This document shows positions 28,313 through 37,723 of a DNA stretch of 44,987 nt, in pieces. A program made the position numbers and the translations under genes. Origin of the DNA: Bacillus sp. JCM 19041 (lineage in GTDB: Bacteria > Bacillota > Bacilli > Bacillales > Bacillaceae_D); contig BAXC01000029.1 in assembly GCA_001310375.1 (NCBI GenBank), positions 1-44,987 on the forward strand, given 5' to 3'. The notes under the pieces are model-generated. The model saw only the letters and a list, made by a program, of their open reading frames with translations. It was not told the origin of the DNA and searched no databases. Each line of letters begins with the position of its first letter. The stretch's first letter is position 1.

Positions 28313-28343
28313 AAAAACCTCCCTCCGCTTTAAAGCAGAGGGA
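28313..28343 (-). terminator. Hairpin between rhaEW and rhaM
   Basis: TCCCTCTGCTTTAAAGCGGAGGGA on the minus strand forms a long stem, with one imperfect pair in each arm and no real loop, followed by GGTTTTTAA. It would attenuate readthrough from the upstream rhamnose genes into rhaM and the transporter gene. Confidence 0.6.
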
Positions 28344-28350
28344 ACACTCT

Positions 28351-30422
28351 TTATCGTGTGAACGCTGCTGGAACGCCACCATCTACTGTTAGCATGCAAC
28401 CCGTTGTTTTTTCAGCTTTTGATGAAGCAAAGAACAGAATCGCTTCCGCAATATCCGAAGGAAAAATATGAACTCCCAATGTTGTCCGTTTTTTGTAATG
28501 GTTATCCAACTCTTCTGGCTTAATTCCGTATGCAGCTGCTCGCTCTTCACGCCAAGCTGAATCCCAAATTGCTGAACCTTGCAAAACAGCATCTGGCAAT
28601 ACAGTATTGACTCGAATGCCGTAATCGCCACCTTCGGCAGCGATGCAGCGGGCAAGGTGAGCTTCCATCGCTTTAACCGCACTATAGGCAGAAACATTTT
28701 TGCCTGCATAAACGGAGTTTTTGGAACCAATAAAGACCATGCTACCACCAGTACCTTGTGCCTTCATTTGTGAAAACGCTTCTCTGGCAACAAGGAAATA
28801 ACCTGTACCAAGCACATCCATATTCAACTGCCATTCTTTTAATGTTGTCTCATCAAAAGCGCTAGATGTAGCTAACCCTGCGTTGTTAACAATGACATCT
28901 ACTCCACCAAATGTGCGAGCCGCTTCTGCAAATGCATTCTGAATTGCTTCTTCACTTGTTACATCCATTTTTAGTGCTAATGCTCGGTCTGCGCCATATG
29001 TTTCGTTAATTTCAGCTGCTACTTTCTTTGCACCTCAAGGTTTAAGTCAGCCAAGACAACATGAGCACCAAGACTTGCAAATTGACGACATGTTTCACTG
29101 CCAATTCCACCAGCTCCACCTGTAACAAGTGCAACTTTACGAGAGAACTCTGCCTCTTTTGGAGCTAGCGATAATTTATAAAGCTCGAGGGGCCAATATT
29201 CGATTTCATATGACTCAGATTCATTTAATGAAACAAATGAGCCTAATGCAGTTGTGCCGCGCATAACTGAAATTGCACGAGTATATAACGCTCCACTCAC
29301 TTTTGCATTCGCAAGTGATTTTCCAGTGTTGACCATCCCAATACCTGGAATCAGTAACACTCGTGGCGACGGTTCAAACATCTCATCTCCGTCATTGTGG
29401 TTCCGCTCAAAATAGGCAATGTATTCTTTTTGATATGCAGATACACCTTTTCTAATGGCTTCCGCAAGACCTTCTGAATCATTTTCTCCTGGCGTCCATT
29501 CCACAAATAAAGGTACTCTTTTCGTATGAACAAGATGATCCGGGCAAGCCGCGCCAATTTGTGAGAGGGTATCTGCATCCTCACTATTTACGAATTCAAG
29601 AGTTGCAGCTGAATCATCATACGTTAAAATCATTTGCTTCCCTTCATAAGATACAGCCCCTCGAATAGTCGGCATGACTTTTGCAAGCAATGATTCACGT
29701 GTCTGCTTTGAAAGAGCTTTGCTTTTCTCACCTCCGAAAACTTCCTTTTCGCCACGTTTCTTTGCAATAAATTGTTCGGCCTCGTTAATAACTGAAATTG
29801 TCCGGTCATAACTTTCTTTTGCAGTCTCTCCCCAAACGACAAGTCCATGCTTCTCCATAAGCACTAGTTCTGCATTTGGATTAGCTACAACGGCTTCTGC
29901 AATCATTTTTGAAAGAGTAAATCCAGGTCGAATATAAGGCACCCAGACAAAACGATCACCGAATAATTCTTCAGCCAATTCACGGCCGTTATCGGCACAG
30001 CAAAGGCTAATAATTGCATCTGGATGAGTATGGTCAACGTGCTTAAATGGAAGAAATGCATGCAAAAGTGTTTCAATCGATGCACGAGGATGCGCATGAT
30101 CAATCATGCAATGGCTCAAATAAGAAACCATTTCTTCATCTCTCATTTCTTCTCTGTTTATAAGCGGTAAAATATCGTCAAGACGCAGCGCGGTGAAATT
30201 AGCTGCTCCCATTGTGGCCAAATCAGAGCCGCTTCCTTTTACCCACATCACATCAACTTGCTCACCCCGAAAATCCACTTCCGTTGTTTTCATTGACGTA
30301 TTTCCGCCACCCCAGTTACAAACAGCGCGGTCGGTACCAATTAAATTAGACCGATATACGAGCTCGCCAAGACCAGAATCAACTTTTTTTGCTTCTTCTT
30401 CATTCCATAAGTGTTGGACCAT
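28351..30422 (-). CDS. rhaEW: Bifunctional rhamnulose-1-phosphate aldolase / lactaldehyde dehydrogenase (one frameshift)
   Basis: About 690 residues after restoring one G near 29033 (CTTGAGGTGC to CTTGAGGGTGC), which joins VVLADLNLEGAKKVAAEINE. The ATG at 30422 behind AAAGGTGAG is preferred to a GTG 12 bases earlier. Residues 1-430 form a class II aldolase domain with zinc-site histidines in DHTHPDAIISL and LMEKHGLVVWGE; it cleaves L-rhamnulose-1-phosphate to dihydroxyacetone phosphate and L-lactaldehyde. Residues 430-690 form a short-chain dehydrogenase with cofactor motif LVTGGAGGIGSE and catalytic YSAVK, which oxidises the lactaldehyde. This fusion is the usual Bacillus arrangement. The gene lies 23 bases downstream of rhaA. 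Confidence 0.92.
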
Positions 30423-30445
30423 TTTATTTCTCACCTTTCTATTGG

Positions 30446-31717
30446 CTATTGCTGAATCGCTTCTGTATCTTCTCGTTTAAGCTGTACATTTTGCTCATAT
30501 GCTTTTACATCATCCAACCATTCGTTTTCCACTAAAACACCTTGGCGTTTGCAATACTCATCCCACATATCACCAAATGGATATGTCTTTAACTGCTCTT
30601 GCAAAGCAATACGGGAAGTGAAATCGCCATCTTCTTGCAATTTCTTCAAATGATCATGTGGCATAAGTGCAGCGTTTAATAACGCTTTTGTCATATTACG
30701 TGTACCAATTGTCCATGCCGCGACACGATTGATGCTTGCATCAAAGAAATCAAGTCCAATATTCACGCGATTGAGTGCGTCGTTACGAACAAGCTCAATC
30801 GCAATTTCCCGCAACTCATCATCAAATGTAACAACGTGGTCACTATCCCAGCGAACAGGGCGCGAAACATGTAATGCCAATTGATCATTAAATAACAACA
30901 TGGCAGATAATTTATTTGAGACCATTTCCGTCGGATGGAAGTGACCCGTATCAAGCAAGCAAAGTTTGCCACTGTGGTTCGCATAATTCATATAAAACTC
31001 ATGAGATCCAACGACAAAAGCTTCTGACCCGATTCCAAATAACTTGCTTTCTACTGCATCAATAACAAGCGATTGATCATAATCCACTTCATAAATGGCA
31101 TCCAGCGACTCTTTTAAGCGACGTCTTGGCGTTAAGCGATCACTTGGTGTATCTTTATATCCGTCTGGAACCCAAATGTTTACAAGCGAAGGCGTGCCCA
31201 GCTCCTTCGCAAAATAGGACGCAATCTCCCTACTCGCTTTACAATGATTAATCCAAAATGTACGAATTTCTTTATCTGGATGAGCAAGCGTTAACCCCTC
31301 ATCTGCTTTCGGATGACCAAACACGGTTGGGTTAAAATCAAGCCCGATCCCTAATCTCTTTGCCCACGCAACCCACTTTTCAAAATGCTTTGGCTTAATT
31401 TCATCACGTTCTACCACAACACCGTCTGTTTCTGCATACATTGCATGCAAATTGACTCGATGCTTGCCAGGAATAAGACTTAACGCTTTTTCGAGGTCAG
31501 CACGAATTTCATCCCCATTGCGTGCGCGTCCTGGATGATTGCCTGTTACGTCAATGCCACCAGACAACTCGTTTTGGACTGCTTCCGTTCCACGTAAATC
31601 ATCACCTTGCCAACAGTGAACAGAAATTGGAACTTGATTGACTCTATCGAACGCGGCTTCTACATCAACACCTAGATGCTCATACTGTTCTTTTGCACTT
31701 TCAAATCTTGTTTGCAT
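30446..31717 (-). CDS. rhaA: L-rhamnose isomerase
   Basis: 423 residues, complete, behind AAAGGAGC. It converts L-rhamnose to L-rhamnulose and needs two metal ions. Conserved patches include [12 protein letters not shown] near residue 32, [45 protein letters not shown] and [17 protein letters not shown], with the histidine, aspartate and glutamate metal ligands. [15 protein letters not shown] near residue 325 is also typical. Its ATG lies within the last 17 bases of rhaB, so the two are translated as a coupled pair. Confidence 0.96.
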   Translation of the reverse strand: MQTRFESAKEQYEHLGVDVEAAFDRVNQVPISVHCWQGDDLRGTEAVQNELSGGIDVTGNHPGRARNGDEIRADLEKALSLIPGKHRVNLHAMYAETDGVVVERDEIKPKHFEKWVAWAKRLGIGLDFNPTVFGHPKADEGLTLAHPDKEIRTFWINHCKASREIASYFAKELGTPSLVNIWVPDGYKDTPSDRLTPRRRLKESLDAIYEVDYDQSLVIDAVESKLFGIGSEAFVVGSHEFYMNYANHSGKLCLLDTGHFHPTEMVSNKLSAMLLFNDQLALHVSRPVRWDSDHVVTFDDELREIAIELVRNDALNRVNIGLDFFDASINRVAAWTIGTRNMTKALLNAALMPHDHLKKLQEDGDFTSRIALQEQLKTYPFGDMWDEYCKRQGVLVENEWLDDVKAYEQNVQLKREDTEAIQQ

Positions 31718-33131
31718 ATGCTTGATCGCTCCTTTGCGGTTTGTATTCCGTTACTTGGAAAGATTGTTTAATGAGTTCTCTCCCTGCTTCAAGAGAGGAG
31801 ATGTCACCACATGAAATGCATTGCATAAGGAAATTGCCGATCGCAGTAGCTTCACTAGGTCCTGCAATGACTGTCTTTCCCGTTCGATTTGCGAGCATTT
31901 GGTTCAATTGCCCATTTTGAGAACCACCGCCAATAATATGGATTTGCTCATATGTGCGTTCGACTGTTTGCTCAATCTGCTCAATTGCTTTTTCATAACT
32001 AACAGCTAAACTTACATAAATACATTTTGCTAGGTCGCCTGGTGTTGTAGGGATTTCCTGTCCTGTTTCACGGCATGCGGCTTGAATTTCCTCTATCATA
32101 TTGTCCGGTTTTAAAAACCTGCGTTGATCAACATCAACAGTTCCTGTATAGTTCGTTTTTTTACTTGCTATTGCCAAGTCAGCAAATGTCCATTTTTCTG
32201 GAAGGAGACGCTGAACTTCTTGTATCATCCATAACCCCATAATGTTTTTTAAAAAGCGAAAGCGATAATTGACACCGCCTTCATTTGTAAAATTGTCTTG
32301 CATCGCTTTAGTAATGCATATCGGAAAGGGATTCTCAATTCCAATTAACGACCACGTGCCTGAGCTGATATACAATGACGTTTGCCACTCGGGAACCGCT
32401 ACAATTGCCGAGGCAGTATCATGGGTAGCGGGCAAAATAACATCAATCTTAATGCCTAATTCCCTTTGCAATTCAGCCTTAATCGGTCCGATATTCGTTC
32501 CTGGAAGCTTTAATTCTTGAAACAAACTAGGCGGTAGCCCCATTTCCGTAATAAGGTCTTCATCCCATAGTTTAGTAAATGCATTCACCATTTGTGTCGT
32601 TGTGGCATTTGTATATTCATTTGTTTTGACGCCAGTTAACAAAAAGTGTAGATAGTCTGGCACCATCATGAATGTTTGTGCTTTAGCTAGTGTTTTGGGA
32701 TGCAACTTTTTAAATGCGAGCAACTGGTACAATGTATTGAAAGGCTGGAAAGCAATCCCCGTCCGCTCATAAAGCGCCTCTTTTCCATACGCATCAATCA
32801 CTTCTTCCATCACTCCATCTGTTCGTGAATCACGATAAGACACAGCTTCAGTCAATCGATTGTCCTGTTCATCTAACAGTACAAAATCAACTGCCCATGT
32901 ATTGATACCAATACTGACTGGGTTAAAACCCATTTCACAACTGGCTTTAATCCCACGTTTTATTTCACTAAAAAGATATTCGACGTCCCAGCAATAATGA
33001 GCGCCTTGTCTTGTTGCGCCATTTTGAAAACGATGTACTTCTTGCAATTCGACTTCATCACCATTTGTTTTTCCAGCCATAACTCTCCCGCTTGATGCAC
33101 CTATATCTACAGCTAAGCGATATCCATTCAT
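31701..33131 (-). CDS. rhaB: L-rhamnulokinase
   Basis: 476 residues from the ATG at 33131, which has GGGGTG six bases upstream; an in-frame GTG three codons earlier overlaps that site. It phosphorylates L-rhamnulose to rhamnulose-1-phosphate with ATP. It belongs to the FGGY kinases: phosphate motif [13 protein letters not shown], substrate region [14 protein letters not shown], catalytic aspartate in [15 protein letters not shown], and adenosine motif [20 protein letters not shown]. It is the first enzyme gene of the operon, preceded by a cre-like site and a terminator that separates it from the AraC-type regulator. Confidence 0.94.
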   Translation of the reverse strand: MNGYRLAVDIGASSGRVMAGKTNGDEVELQEVHRFQNGATRQGAHYCWDVEYLFSEIKRGIKASCEMGFNPVSIGINTWAVDFVLLDEQDNRLTEAVSYRDSRTDGVMEEVIDAYGKEALYERTGIAFQPFNTLYQLLAFKKLHPKTLAKAQTFMMVPDYLHFLLTGVKTNEYTNATTTQMVNAFTKLWDEDLITEMGLPPSLFQELKLPGTNIGPIKAELQRELGIKIDVILPATHDTASAIVAVPEWQTSLYISSGTWSLIGIENPFPICITKAMQDNFTNEGGVNYRFRFLKNIMGLWMIQEVQRLLPEKWTFADLAIASKKTNYTGTVDVDQRRFLKPDNMIEEIQAACRETGQEIPTTPGDLAKCIYVSLAVSYEKAIEQIEQTVERTYEQIHIIGGGSQNGQLNQMLANRTGKTVIAGPSEATAIGNFLMQCISCGDISSLEAGRELIKQSFQVTEYKPQRSDQAYANKI

Positions 33132-33170
33132 TATGTTCACCCCACTTTCTAAAGGAGATTGTGCTTTTAT

Positions 33171-33184
33171 ATTAAGCGTTTACA
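33171..33184. promoter_or_regulatory. cre-like CcpA site upstream of rhaB
   Basis: On the minus strand TGTAAACGCTTAAT matches TGWAANCGNTNWCA at all but the last two positions. It lies about 40 bases upstream of the rhaB start, overlapping the likely promoter (TTGAAT, 18 bases, TATGTA). CcpA binding here would give catabolite repression of rhamnose use. Confidence 0.45.
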
Positions 33185-33239
33185 TAAAAAGCCGCTATGG
33201 CGATATTCAACTAAAAACTGTCGTTATTTGCATCCATAG

Positions 33240-33279
33240 AAAAAACACAGGCTCCCTTTTTATTTCCGGAAGGCCTGTG
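33240..33279 (-). terminator. Terminator overlapping the 3' end of the AraC-type regulator gene
   Basis: CACAGGC and GCCTGTG form a 7-bp stem around a 20-base loop, followed on the minus strand by six T. The outer arm lies inside the coding sequence, which stops at 33260. It isolates rhaB from the regulator. Confidence 0.7.
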
Positions 33280-34222
33280 CTTTTCGATAAGCAAGCGGGG
33301 TCTGGTTGAATTTTTTTTTGAAGATTTGATAGAAATAGCTGAAGTTATCATAGCCGATTTCCTCCGCTATGACAGAGACAGGTAAATCTGACTGAATGAG
33401 CATTTCCCTTGCTATATCAAGTCTTTTCTCTTGTAAAATCGATTTGAATGTTTTTCCAGTTCGCTTTTTAATAAGCTTGCTGAGTAAATAATGAGGTTGA
33501 TTTAATCGCTCGGATAACTCATAGAGAGTTGCCTGTTTGTACTGTTCATGGATGTAAGACAACGCTTCTCTCATCCATTGATTTTGTAATGTTGCTTCAT
33601 GCCCCTCTTCTAATGTATCCGCTTTCTTTGTCAATTCAATAATTAACATACCCACATAAAGTTTAATGGTTGCCTGGGAAAAAACATCTGGATTCATAAT
33701 TTCCTCTAGCATTTTTTGAAGAAGGGTTTGGATTGATTCTTCTTCTGCACACTTAAAGTAGAGGAACTGACCAAATCCACTGCCACCATGTACACTATCA
33801 ACAAGAAAAGAATAGAACGGTCCCTCGACATTTAGAAAGGAGAAAATATAATTAAAAAAAGATGGTTGAATAATAAAATTAATAATAATATCTTCTGTAT
33901 CACAAGCGTCGATTTGATGATCAATATGTTGGTTTAATACAACCAACTCGCCTTTTTTTAAGTGAACATCTCGATCACCAATCCTTTGCTTCAGGCTCCC
34001 ATGATAGACATAATTGACCTCAATATAATCATGTCGGTGTTTCGGAAAGTCGATAAATCGTGTATGTTTTCGAATCATAATTTCCGAACCTGGAGCCAAG
34101 AATTTATTCGCTTCTATGATAAAACTTTGTTTTGATGTATAGCGAGCCTGCATCACTTGCCGATATTGAAGTATTTCTTCCTCTTCCTCAGTAAGCGCTA
34201 ACATTTTTTCACGCAATAACAT
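33260..34222 (-). CDS. AraC-family regulator of rhamnose genes (RhaR/RhaS-like)
   Basis: About 320 residues. The ATG at 34222 has GGGGAG nearby; the first in-frame ATG, at 34240, has none, so the start is not certain. The N-terminal half has a cupin fold (DFPKHRHDYIEVNYVYHGSL, GELVVLNQHIDHQIDA). The C-terminal half has two helix-turn-helix motifs (LYELSERLNQPHYLLSKLIK and SVIAEEIGYDNFSYFYQIFK). It lies directly upstream of rhaB in the same direction but behind its own terminator. Activation of the rhamnose operon in response to rhamnose is the likely role; a DeoR-type RhaR, common in other Bacillus, is absent from this window. Confidence 0.85.
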   Translation of the reverse strand: MLLREKMLALTEEEEEILQYRQVMQARYTSKQSFIIEANKFLAPGSEIMIRKHTRFIDFPKHRHDYIEVNYVYHGSLKQRIGDRDVHLKKGELVVLNQHIDHQIDACDTEDIIINFIIQPSFFNYIFSFLNVEGPFYSFLVDSVHGGSGFGQFLYFKCAEEESIQTLLQKMLEEIMNPDVFSQATIKLYVGMLIIELTKKADTLEEGHEATLQNQWMREALSYIHEQYKQATLYELSERLNQPHYLLSKLIKKRTGKTFKSILQEKRLDIAREMLIQSDLPVSVIAEEIGYDNFSYFYQIFKKKFNQTPLAYRKAQAFRK

Positions 34223-34451
34223 GCATCTCCCCACTTTCATCCATCATACTTGTTATCCAAAACTGCTATTAATAATCACTTTAGGGTTGGATAAACTAGG
34301 TTATTGTTTTCTGACACCGTTTACTGTTTGTCAGTACATTTTTAATATGAACCAATTAATTGCTTTCATTTTATCTTAGGGTCTTCCACTAATCAAAGGT
34401 ATTTACTGTTAATTAACTTTGATAGAATGCGGATTACCTCGATCTTAGAAC

Positions 34452-34478
34452 AAAAAAAAACGCTGGCTTTCGCCAACG
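34452..34478 (-). terminator. Terminator after the flavodoxin-like gene
   Basis: CGTTGGC-GAAA-GCCAGCG on the minus strand, a 7-bp stem with a stable tetraloop and one wobble pair, followed by nine T. It lies 15 bases after the corrected stop at 34493. Confidence 0.85.
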
Positions 34479-34492
34479 ATTTTAACGATCAA

Positions 34493-35103
34493 TTACTTTA
34501 ATCCTTCCACAATAGCTTTGGCAACCGCGGTTGTCCGGGCTGCCTGATGCTTGACTGCTTCTTCTACATCTTCAACCATTTCCCCATTTTGGTCGACTGT
34601 AACACTTGTCCCATAAGGTTACCACCTGAAGAAAAAGCAACAGGGTTTGTGTATGCTGGTGAAGCAACAATCGCACCCCAATGGTACATCGTTGTGTAAA
34701 CAGAAAGAACCGTTTGTTCCTGTCCACCATGTGAGTTCGCGGCAGAAGACATCGCACTAACAACTTTATTAGCAAGCTTTCCCTCGCCCCATAGTCCTCC
34801 AAGCGTATCAAAGAATTGTTTTGCTTGAGCTGGCAGAACGCCGAAACGTGATGGCACACTAAAGATATATGAATCCGCCCAAAGCATGTCATCAGCTGTC
34901 ACTTCTGGTACATGTTTTGTTGCTTCTATATGCTTTCGCCATGCTGGATTTGAATCAATCGCGGCATCAGGAGCGAGTTCTGGGAACTTTAATAGTTTTA
35001 CTTCTGCCCCTTCTTTTTCTGCTGATTCCTTTGCCCATTGGGCGAGTTGATAGTTTGTACCAGTTGAGCTGTAGTAAACAACTGCGACTTTCACATTTGC
35101 CAT
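34493..35103 (-). CDS. WrbA-like NAD(P)H:quinone oxidoreductase, flavodoxin fold (one frameshift)
   Basis: About 203 residues from the ATG at 35103, nine bases behind GGAGAG; an earlier ATG is too close to that site. One C is missing near 34617: the corrected frame reads SSGGNPYGTSVTVDQNGEMV and ends IVEGLK before a TAA at 34493. The FMN phosphate loop YYSSTGTNYQLA is at the N-terminus, and SVPSRFGVLPAQAKQFFDTL and SSAANSHGGQEQT match WrbA-type flavodoxin-like reductases. These make two-electron reductions of quinones and protect against redox stress. It has its own likely promoter and terminator. Confidence 0.87.
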
Positions 35104-35128
35104 GATGCCCATCTCTCCTTCGTTAATT

Positions 35129-35158
35129 AGTATATAAATCTATACCCATTACGAACAA
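35129..35158 (-). promoter_or_regulatory. Probable promoter of the WrbA-like gene
   Basis: On the minus strand TTGTTC (35158-35153) and TATACT (35134-35129) are 18 bases apart, about 25 bases upstream of the gene. It lies just after the stop of the upstream dehydrogenase gene. Confidence 0.45.
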
Positions 35159-35176
35159 AAGATAACTGCTTTTTCG

Positions 35177-35967
35177 TTATAGTGCTTTTACTAACCCTCC
35201 ATCAACAAGCAACGCTTGTCCCGTAACATATGTATTTGCGTCTGAACAAAGGAAGACGCTTGCCTAGCAAACTCTTCTGGTTGTCCATATCTACGCATCG
35301 GAATAGCATGTTCCTCAGCTTCTTTTATCTCTTCATAGGCAACTTCTTTCTTCTCCGCTTTCGTACGATCAAGGCTTTCGACACGTCCTGTTGCAATCCT
35401 TCCCGGACCTAGTGTATTGATCAGAATGTTATCCTGGGACAATTCTTGCGCCAAGCTTTTGGCAAGACCCACGACACCGGCTCGAAACGTATTTGATAAT
35501 AAAAGATTATCAAGTGATTGTTTAATGGAGGAAGATGCAAAATTAACGATATGACCGCCCCCTTGTTCACGCATATAAGGCAATACTTCACGAATCGCAC
35601 GAACATAGCTTAATAGGTTTAATTCATATGCTTTTTGCCAATCTTCATCATCAAACTGATCGAATGTACCCGCTGGTGGTCCACCTGAATTATTAACGAG
35701 TACATCCACAGTGCCATGCTTCTCCTTTGCAAATGCAACAACTGCTTGAATGTCTTCTTTTTGTGTTACGTCACATATATGGTATTCGACTGCATGATTA
35801 TTTGTTGTTTTCTTTATTTCCGTGGCAGCTCGGGCTAGTTCTTCCTCATTGCGGCTAGCAATGACCACCTTTGCTCCTTCTTCCGCAAATAGTTCCGCAG
35901 TAGCTTTCCCAAGTCCTTTACTTGCTGCCATGACAATGACCGATTTACCTTTTAATTTTAAATCCAT
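35177..35967 (-). CDS. Short-chain dehydrogenase/reductase (one frameshift)
   Basis: About 263 residues behind GGAGGCG. Restoring one base near 35259 turns the aberrant tail into VFLCSDANTYVTGQALLVDG, the standard end of the family. Features: cofactor motif MAASKGLGKATAELF near residue 14 (a variant of TGxxxGIG), VDVLVNNSGGPPAGTF near residue 86 and SLDNLLLSNTFRAGVVGLAK near residue 150. The usual YxxxK catalytic tyrosine position appears to be occupied by SNTFRAG, so this belongs to the divergent group close to BacC/YkvO, in which that motif is changed. Substrate unknown. Confidence 0.8.
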
Positions 35968-36009
35968 GATGAAAACGCCTCCAACTCTTTTTCCTTTATC
36001 CTATACTGT

Positions 36010-36924
36010 TTACTTACGTCCCTCAATATTTTCGCTTTGTGTGATTATTTTTTCTCCAAAAGAAAGCCTCTCAATCGCATTTAGTACTTCCATTGGATGA
36101 AGCTGTGGGATCATATGACCAGCATGGGGGAGCTGATGAATTTCGGCATGAGGAATAGTTCCTTTTACCCGTAAAGCTTGGTCATTTACACCAAATGGAT
36201 CGTTCTCACCTATTAGTATTTGGACTGGCATGCGAACATCTCGGTAAGAGCGACTCCATTTTTGGGCGGAACTCGGAAAAGCTAAAACGTCTTTTCGATT
36301 CGCTAGAAAATGAGCCGGCCTAAACCCTAAAGCCATTGTTTTCTCTGCATACCCTGGTGGTGCTTTTTCAGGTGCAAAGGTTGCTTTGACCATGTTTTTC
36401 GCTAAAGAATGACCAAGCACTGTGCGATACAGTGTTTGCATAAGGAGCTGGCCGATTACAGGAGTTGTCACGATTTTCGAAAGCCAATCTCCATGTTCAG
36501 CAGGATAACCCTCTTTATACATTGCCGCAGCAACTAATACAATCCCATCTGTTTCTGCCGAGTATTGGAGTGCATAGGAAAGAGCCATAGTCCCACTCCA
36601 TGAATGAGCAACAAGAATAGCCTTTTTTATATTTAGCTGTTTTAAAGCCTCATTTATGAGCGCTGCCTGGCTTTCAGGTGTCCATGCTTTGGATCCACTT
36701 TCACTAAAACCGTATCCTGGTCGATCAAATGCTATAGCTGTGTAACCACGTCGTGCAGCGATTTGTACACAATCTTTAAAATCGTCTGCACAAAGAAGGC
36801 CACCATGCAAAAAAACGACTGTCCGTCCTTCCCCAGCACGTAAATAGTGTATCTTTATTCCATCTACAAACATCGTGTAGCCCGATGCCCTATATGTACG
36901 TTCTTTTTTTCTTCGCCATAGCAT
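36010..36924 (-). CDS. Alpha/beta hydrolase
   Basis: 304 residues from the ATG at 36924, which overlaps the stop of the MerR gene (TAATG) and has AAGGAAG ten bases upstream. The fold is clear: oxyanion HGGLLCADDF, nucleophile elbow VAHSWSGTMALS, acid loop GENDPFGV and catalytic histidine in LPHAGHMIPQLH. The cap region near residues 140-215 is hydrophobic. Being coupled to a MerR regulator, it probably hydrolyses a small toxic or signalling ester sensed by that regulator, but the substrate cannot be told. Confidence 0.85.
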   Translation of the reverse strand: MLWRRKKERTYRASGYTMFVDGIKIHYLRAGEGRTVVFLHGGLLCADDFKDCVQIAARRGYTAIAFDRPGYGFSESGSKAWTPESQAALINEALKQLNIKKAILVAHSWSGTMALSYALQYSAETDGIVLVAAAMYKEGYPAEHGDWLSKIVTTPVIGQLLMQTLYRTVLGHSLAKNMVKATFAPEKAPPGYAEKTMALGFRPAHFLANRKDVLAFPSSAQKWSRSYRDVRMPVQILIGENDPFGVNDQALRVKGTIPHAEIHQLPHAGHMIPQLHPMEVLNAIERLSFGEKIITQSENIEGRK

Positions 36925-37622
36925 TACGAACGAGCTTCCTTTTTGGTAGCTTCCCAAAATTCAACAATTTCACGAGGAATAGGAAAACACCCAAGTACTT
37001 GCGACAGTTTATTTGAACACACGATATGCCATAGCTCATCGATCAACTCTTTATCTCCCTGGCATAACTCGGTCATCAACTCAGATAAACGTTCTGAAAT
37101 GCGCGTCCCTATTTCTGAATTTGGTCCAACATCTAAAGCATTCCTAGTATCATTCACTAATGCGATAATTTGTTTCGTTTCTTTAGAATCCTCGCATAAT
37201 TTAGGCAAGAAGAGGAGCAACCTCTCTTGATCTGATCCTTTGTTTTCAGCTTGCTTGATTAATGATACCACCAATGGCCAATCTATCTTGCCCTCTAACG
37301 AAAAAGAATAAACGATTCCACGAATCGTTTCTTTCATCTTACGTATCTTTTCTTCTTCTTTTTCTAAAATGGATAATTGATTTTCTAGTTGAGTGATTGT
37401 ATCCATTTTGTCGTCATGAATCATACCTGAGATCCGTTTTAAAGAAAAACCCATTCGTTTAAAAAGTTGAATTTGCGCAAGTATCAACAAATCCTCATCG
37501 TCATAAAGTCGATGTTTTCCCTTTGTTATTGCTCTCGGCTTTAATAAGCCGATCGAATCGTAGTGTCTCAATGTCCTTGTTGTGACGGAAGACCTTTCAG
37601 CTAATTCCCCAACCGTAATCAT
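36924..37622 (-). CDS. MerR-family transcriptional regulator
   Basis: 232 residues. Residues 1-70 are a MerR winged helix (MITVGELAERSSVTTRTLRH, YDSIGLLKPRAITKGKHRLY), followed by a coiled-coil dimerisation helix around 75-115. The remaining 110 residues form an effector domain without a cysteine-rich metal site, so it belongs to the organic-ligand group (compare BmrR, BltR, TipAL). Its promoter has the 19-base spacer with internal dyad that MerR proteins untwist, so it very likely controls itself and the coupled hydrolase gene. Confidence 0.88.
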   Translation of the reverse strand: MITVGELAERSSVTTRTLRHYDSIGLLKPRAITKGKHRLYDDEDLLILAQIQLFKRMGFSLKRISGMIHDDKMDTITQLENQLSILEKEEEKIRKMKETIRGIVYSFSLEGKIDWPLVVSLIKQAENKGSDQERLLLFLPKLCEDSKETKQIIALVNDTRNALDVGPNSEIGTRISERLSELMTELCQGDKELIDELWHIVCSNKLSQVLGCFPIPREIVEFWEATKKEARS

Positions 37623-37648
37623 ACACTCCCTCCTTACCTTCTTTCTTC

Positions 37649-37679
37649 ATTATAATAGTTGACGCAACGTCAATTACAA
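37649..37679 (-). promoter_or_regulatory. MerR-type promoter, 19-base spacer with internal dyad
   Basis: On the minus strand TTGTAA (37679-37674) and TATAAT (37654-37649) are 19 bases apart. The spacer contains TTGACG-TTG-CGTCAA (37673-37659), a perfect dyad. An overlong spacer with a centred operator is the classic MerR arrangement. Confidence 0.75.
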
Positions 37680-37688
37680 GAGAAAGTT

Positions 37689-37717
37689 AAAAAACCTGCA
37701 CTTACTTTGCACAGGTT
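37689..37717 (-). terminator. Terminator of the lipoprotein gene at 37724
   Basis: AACCTG and CAGGTT close a 9-bp stem that includes two wobble pairs, followed on the minus strand by TTTTTT. It lies 7 bases after the lipoprotein stop. Confidence 0.75.
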
Positions 37718-37723
37718 TGCGTC

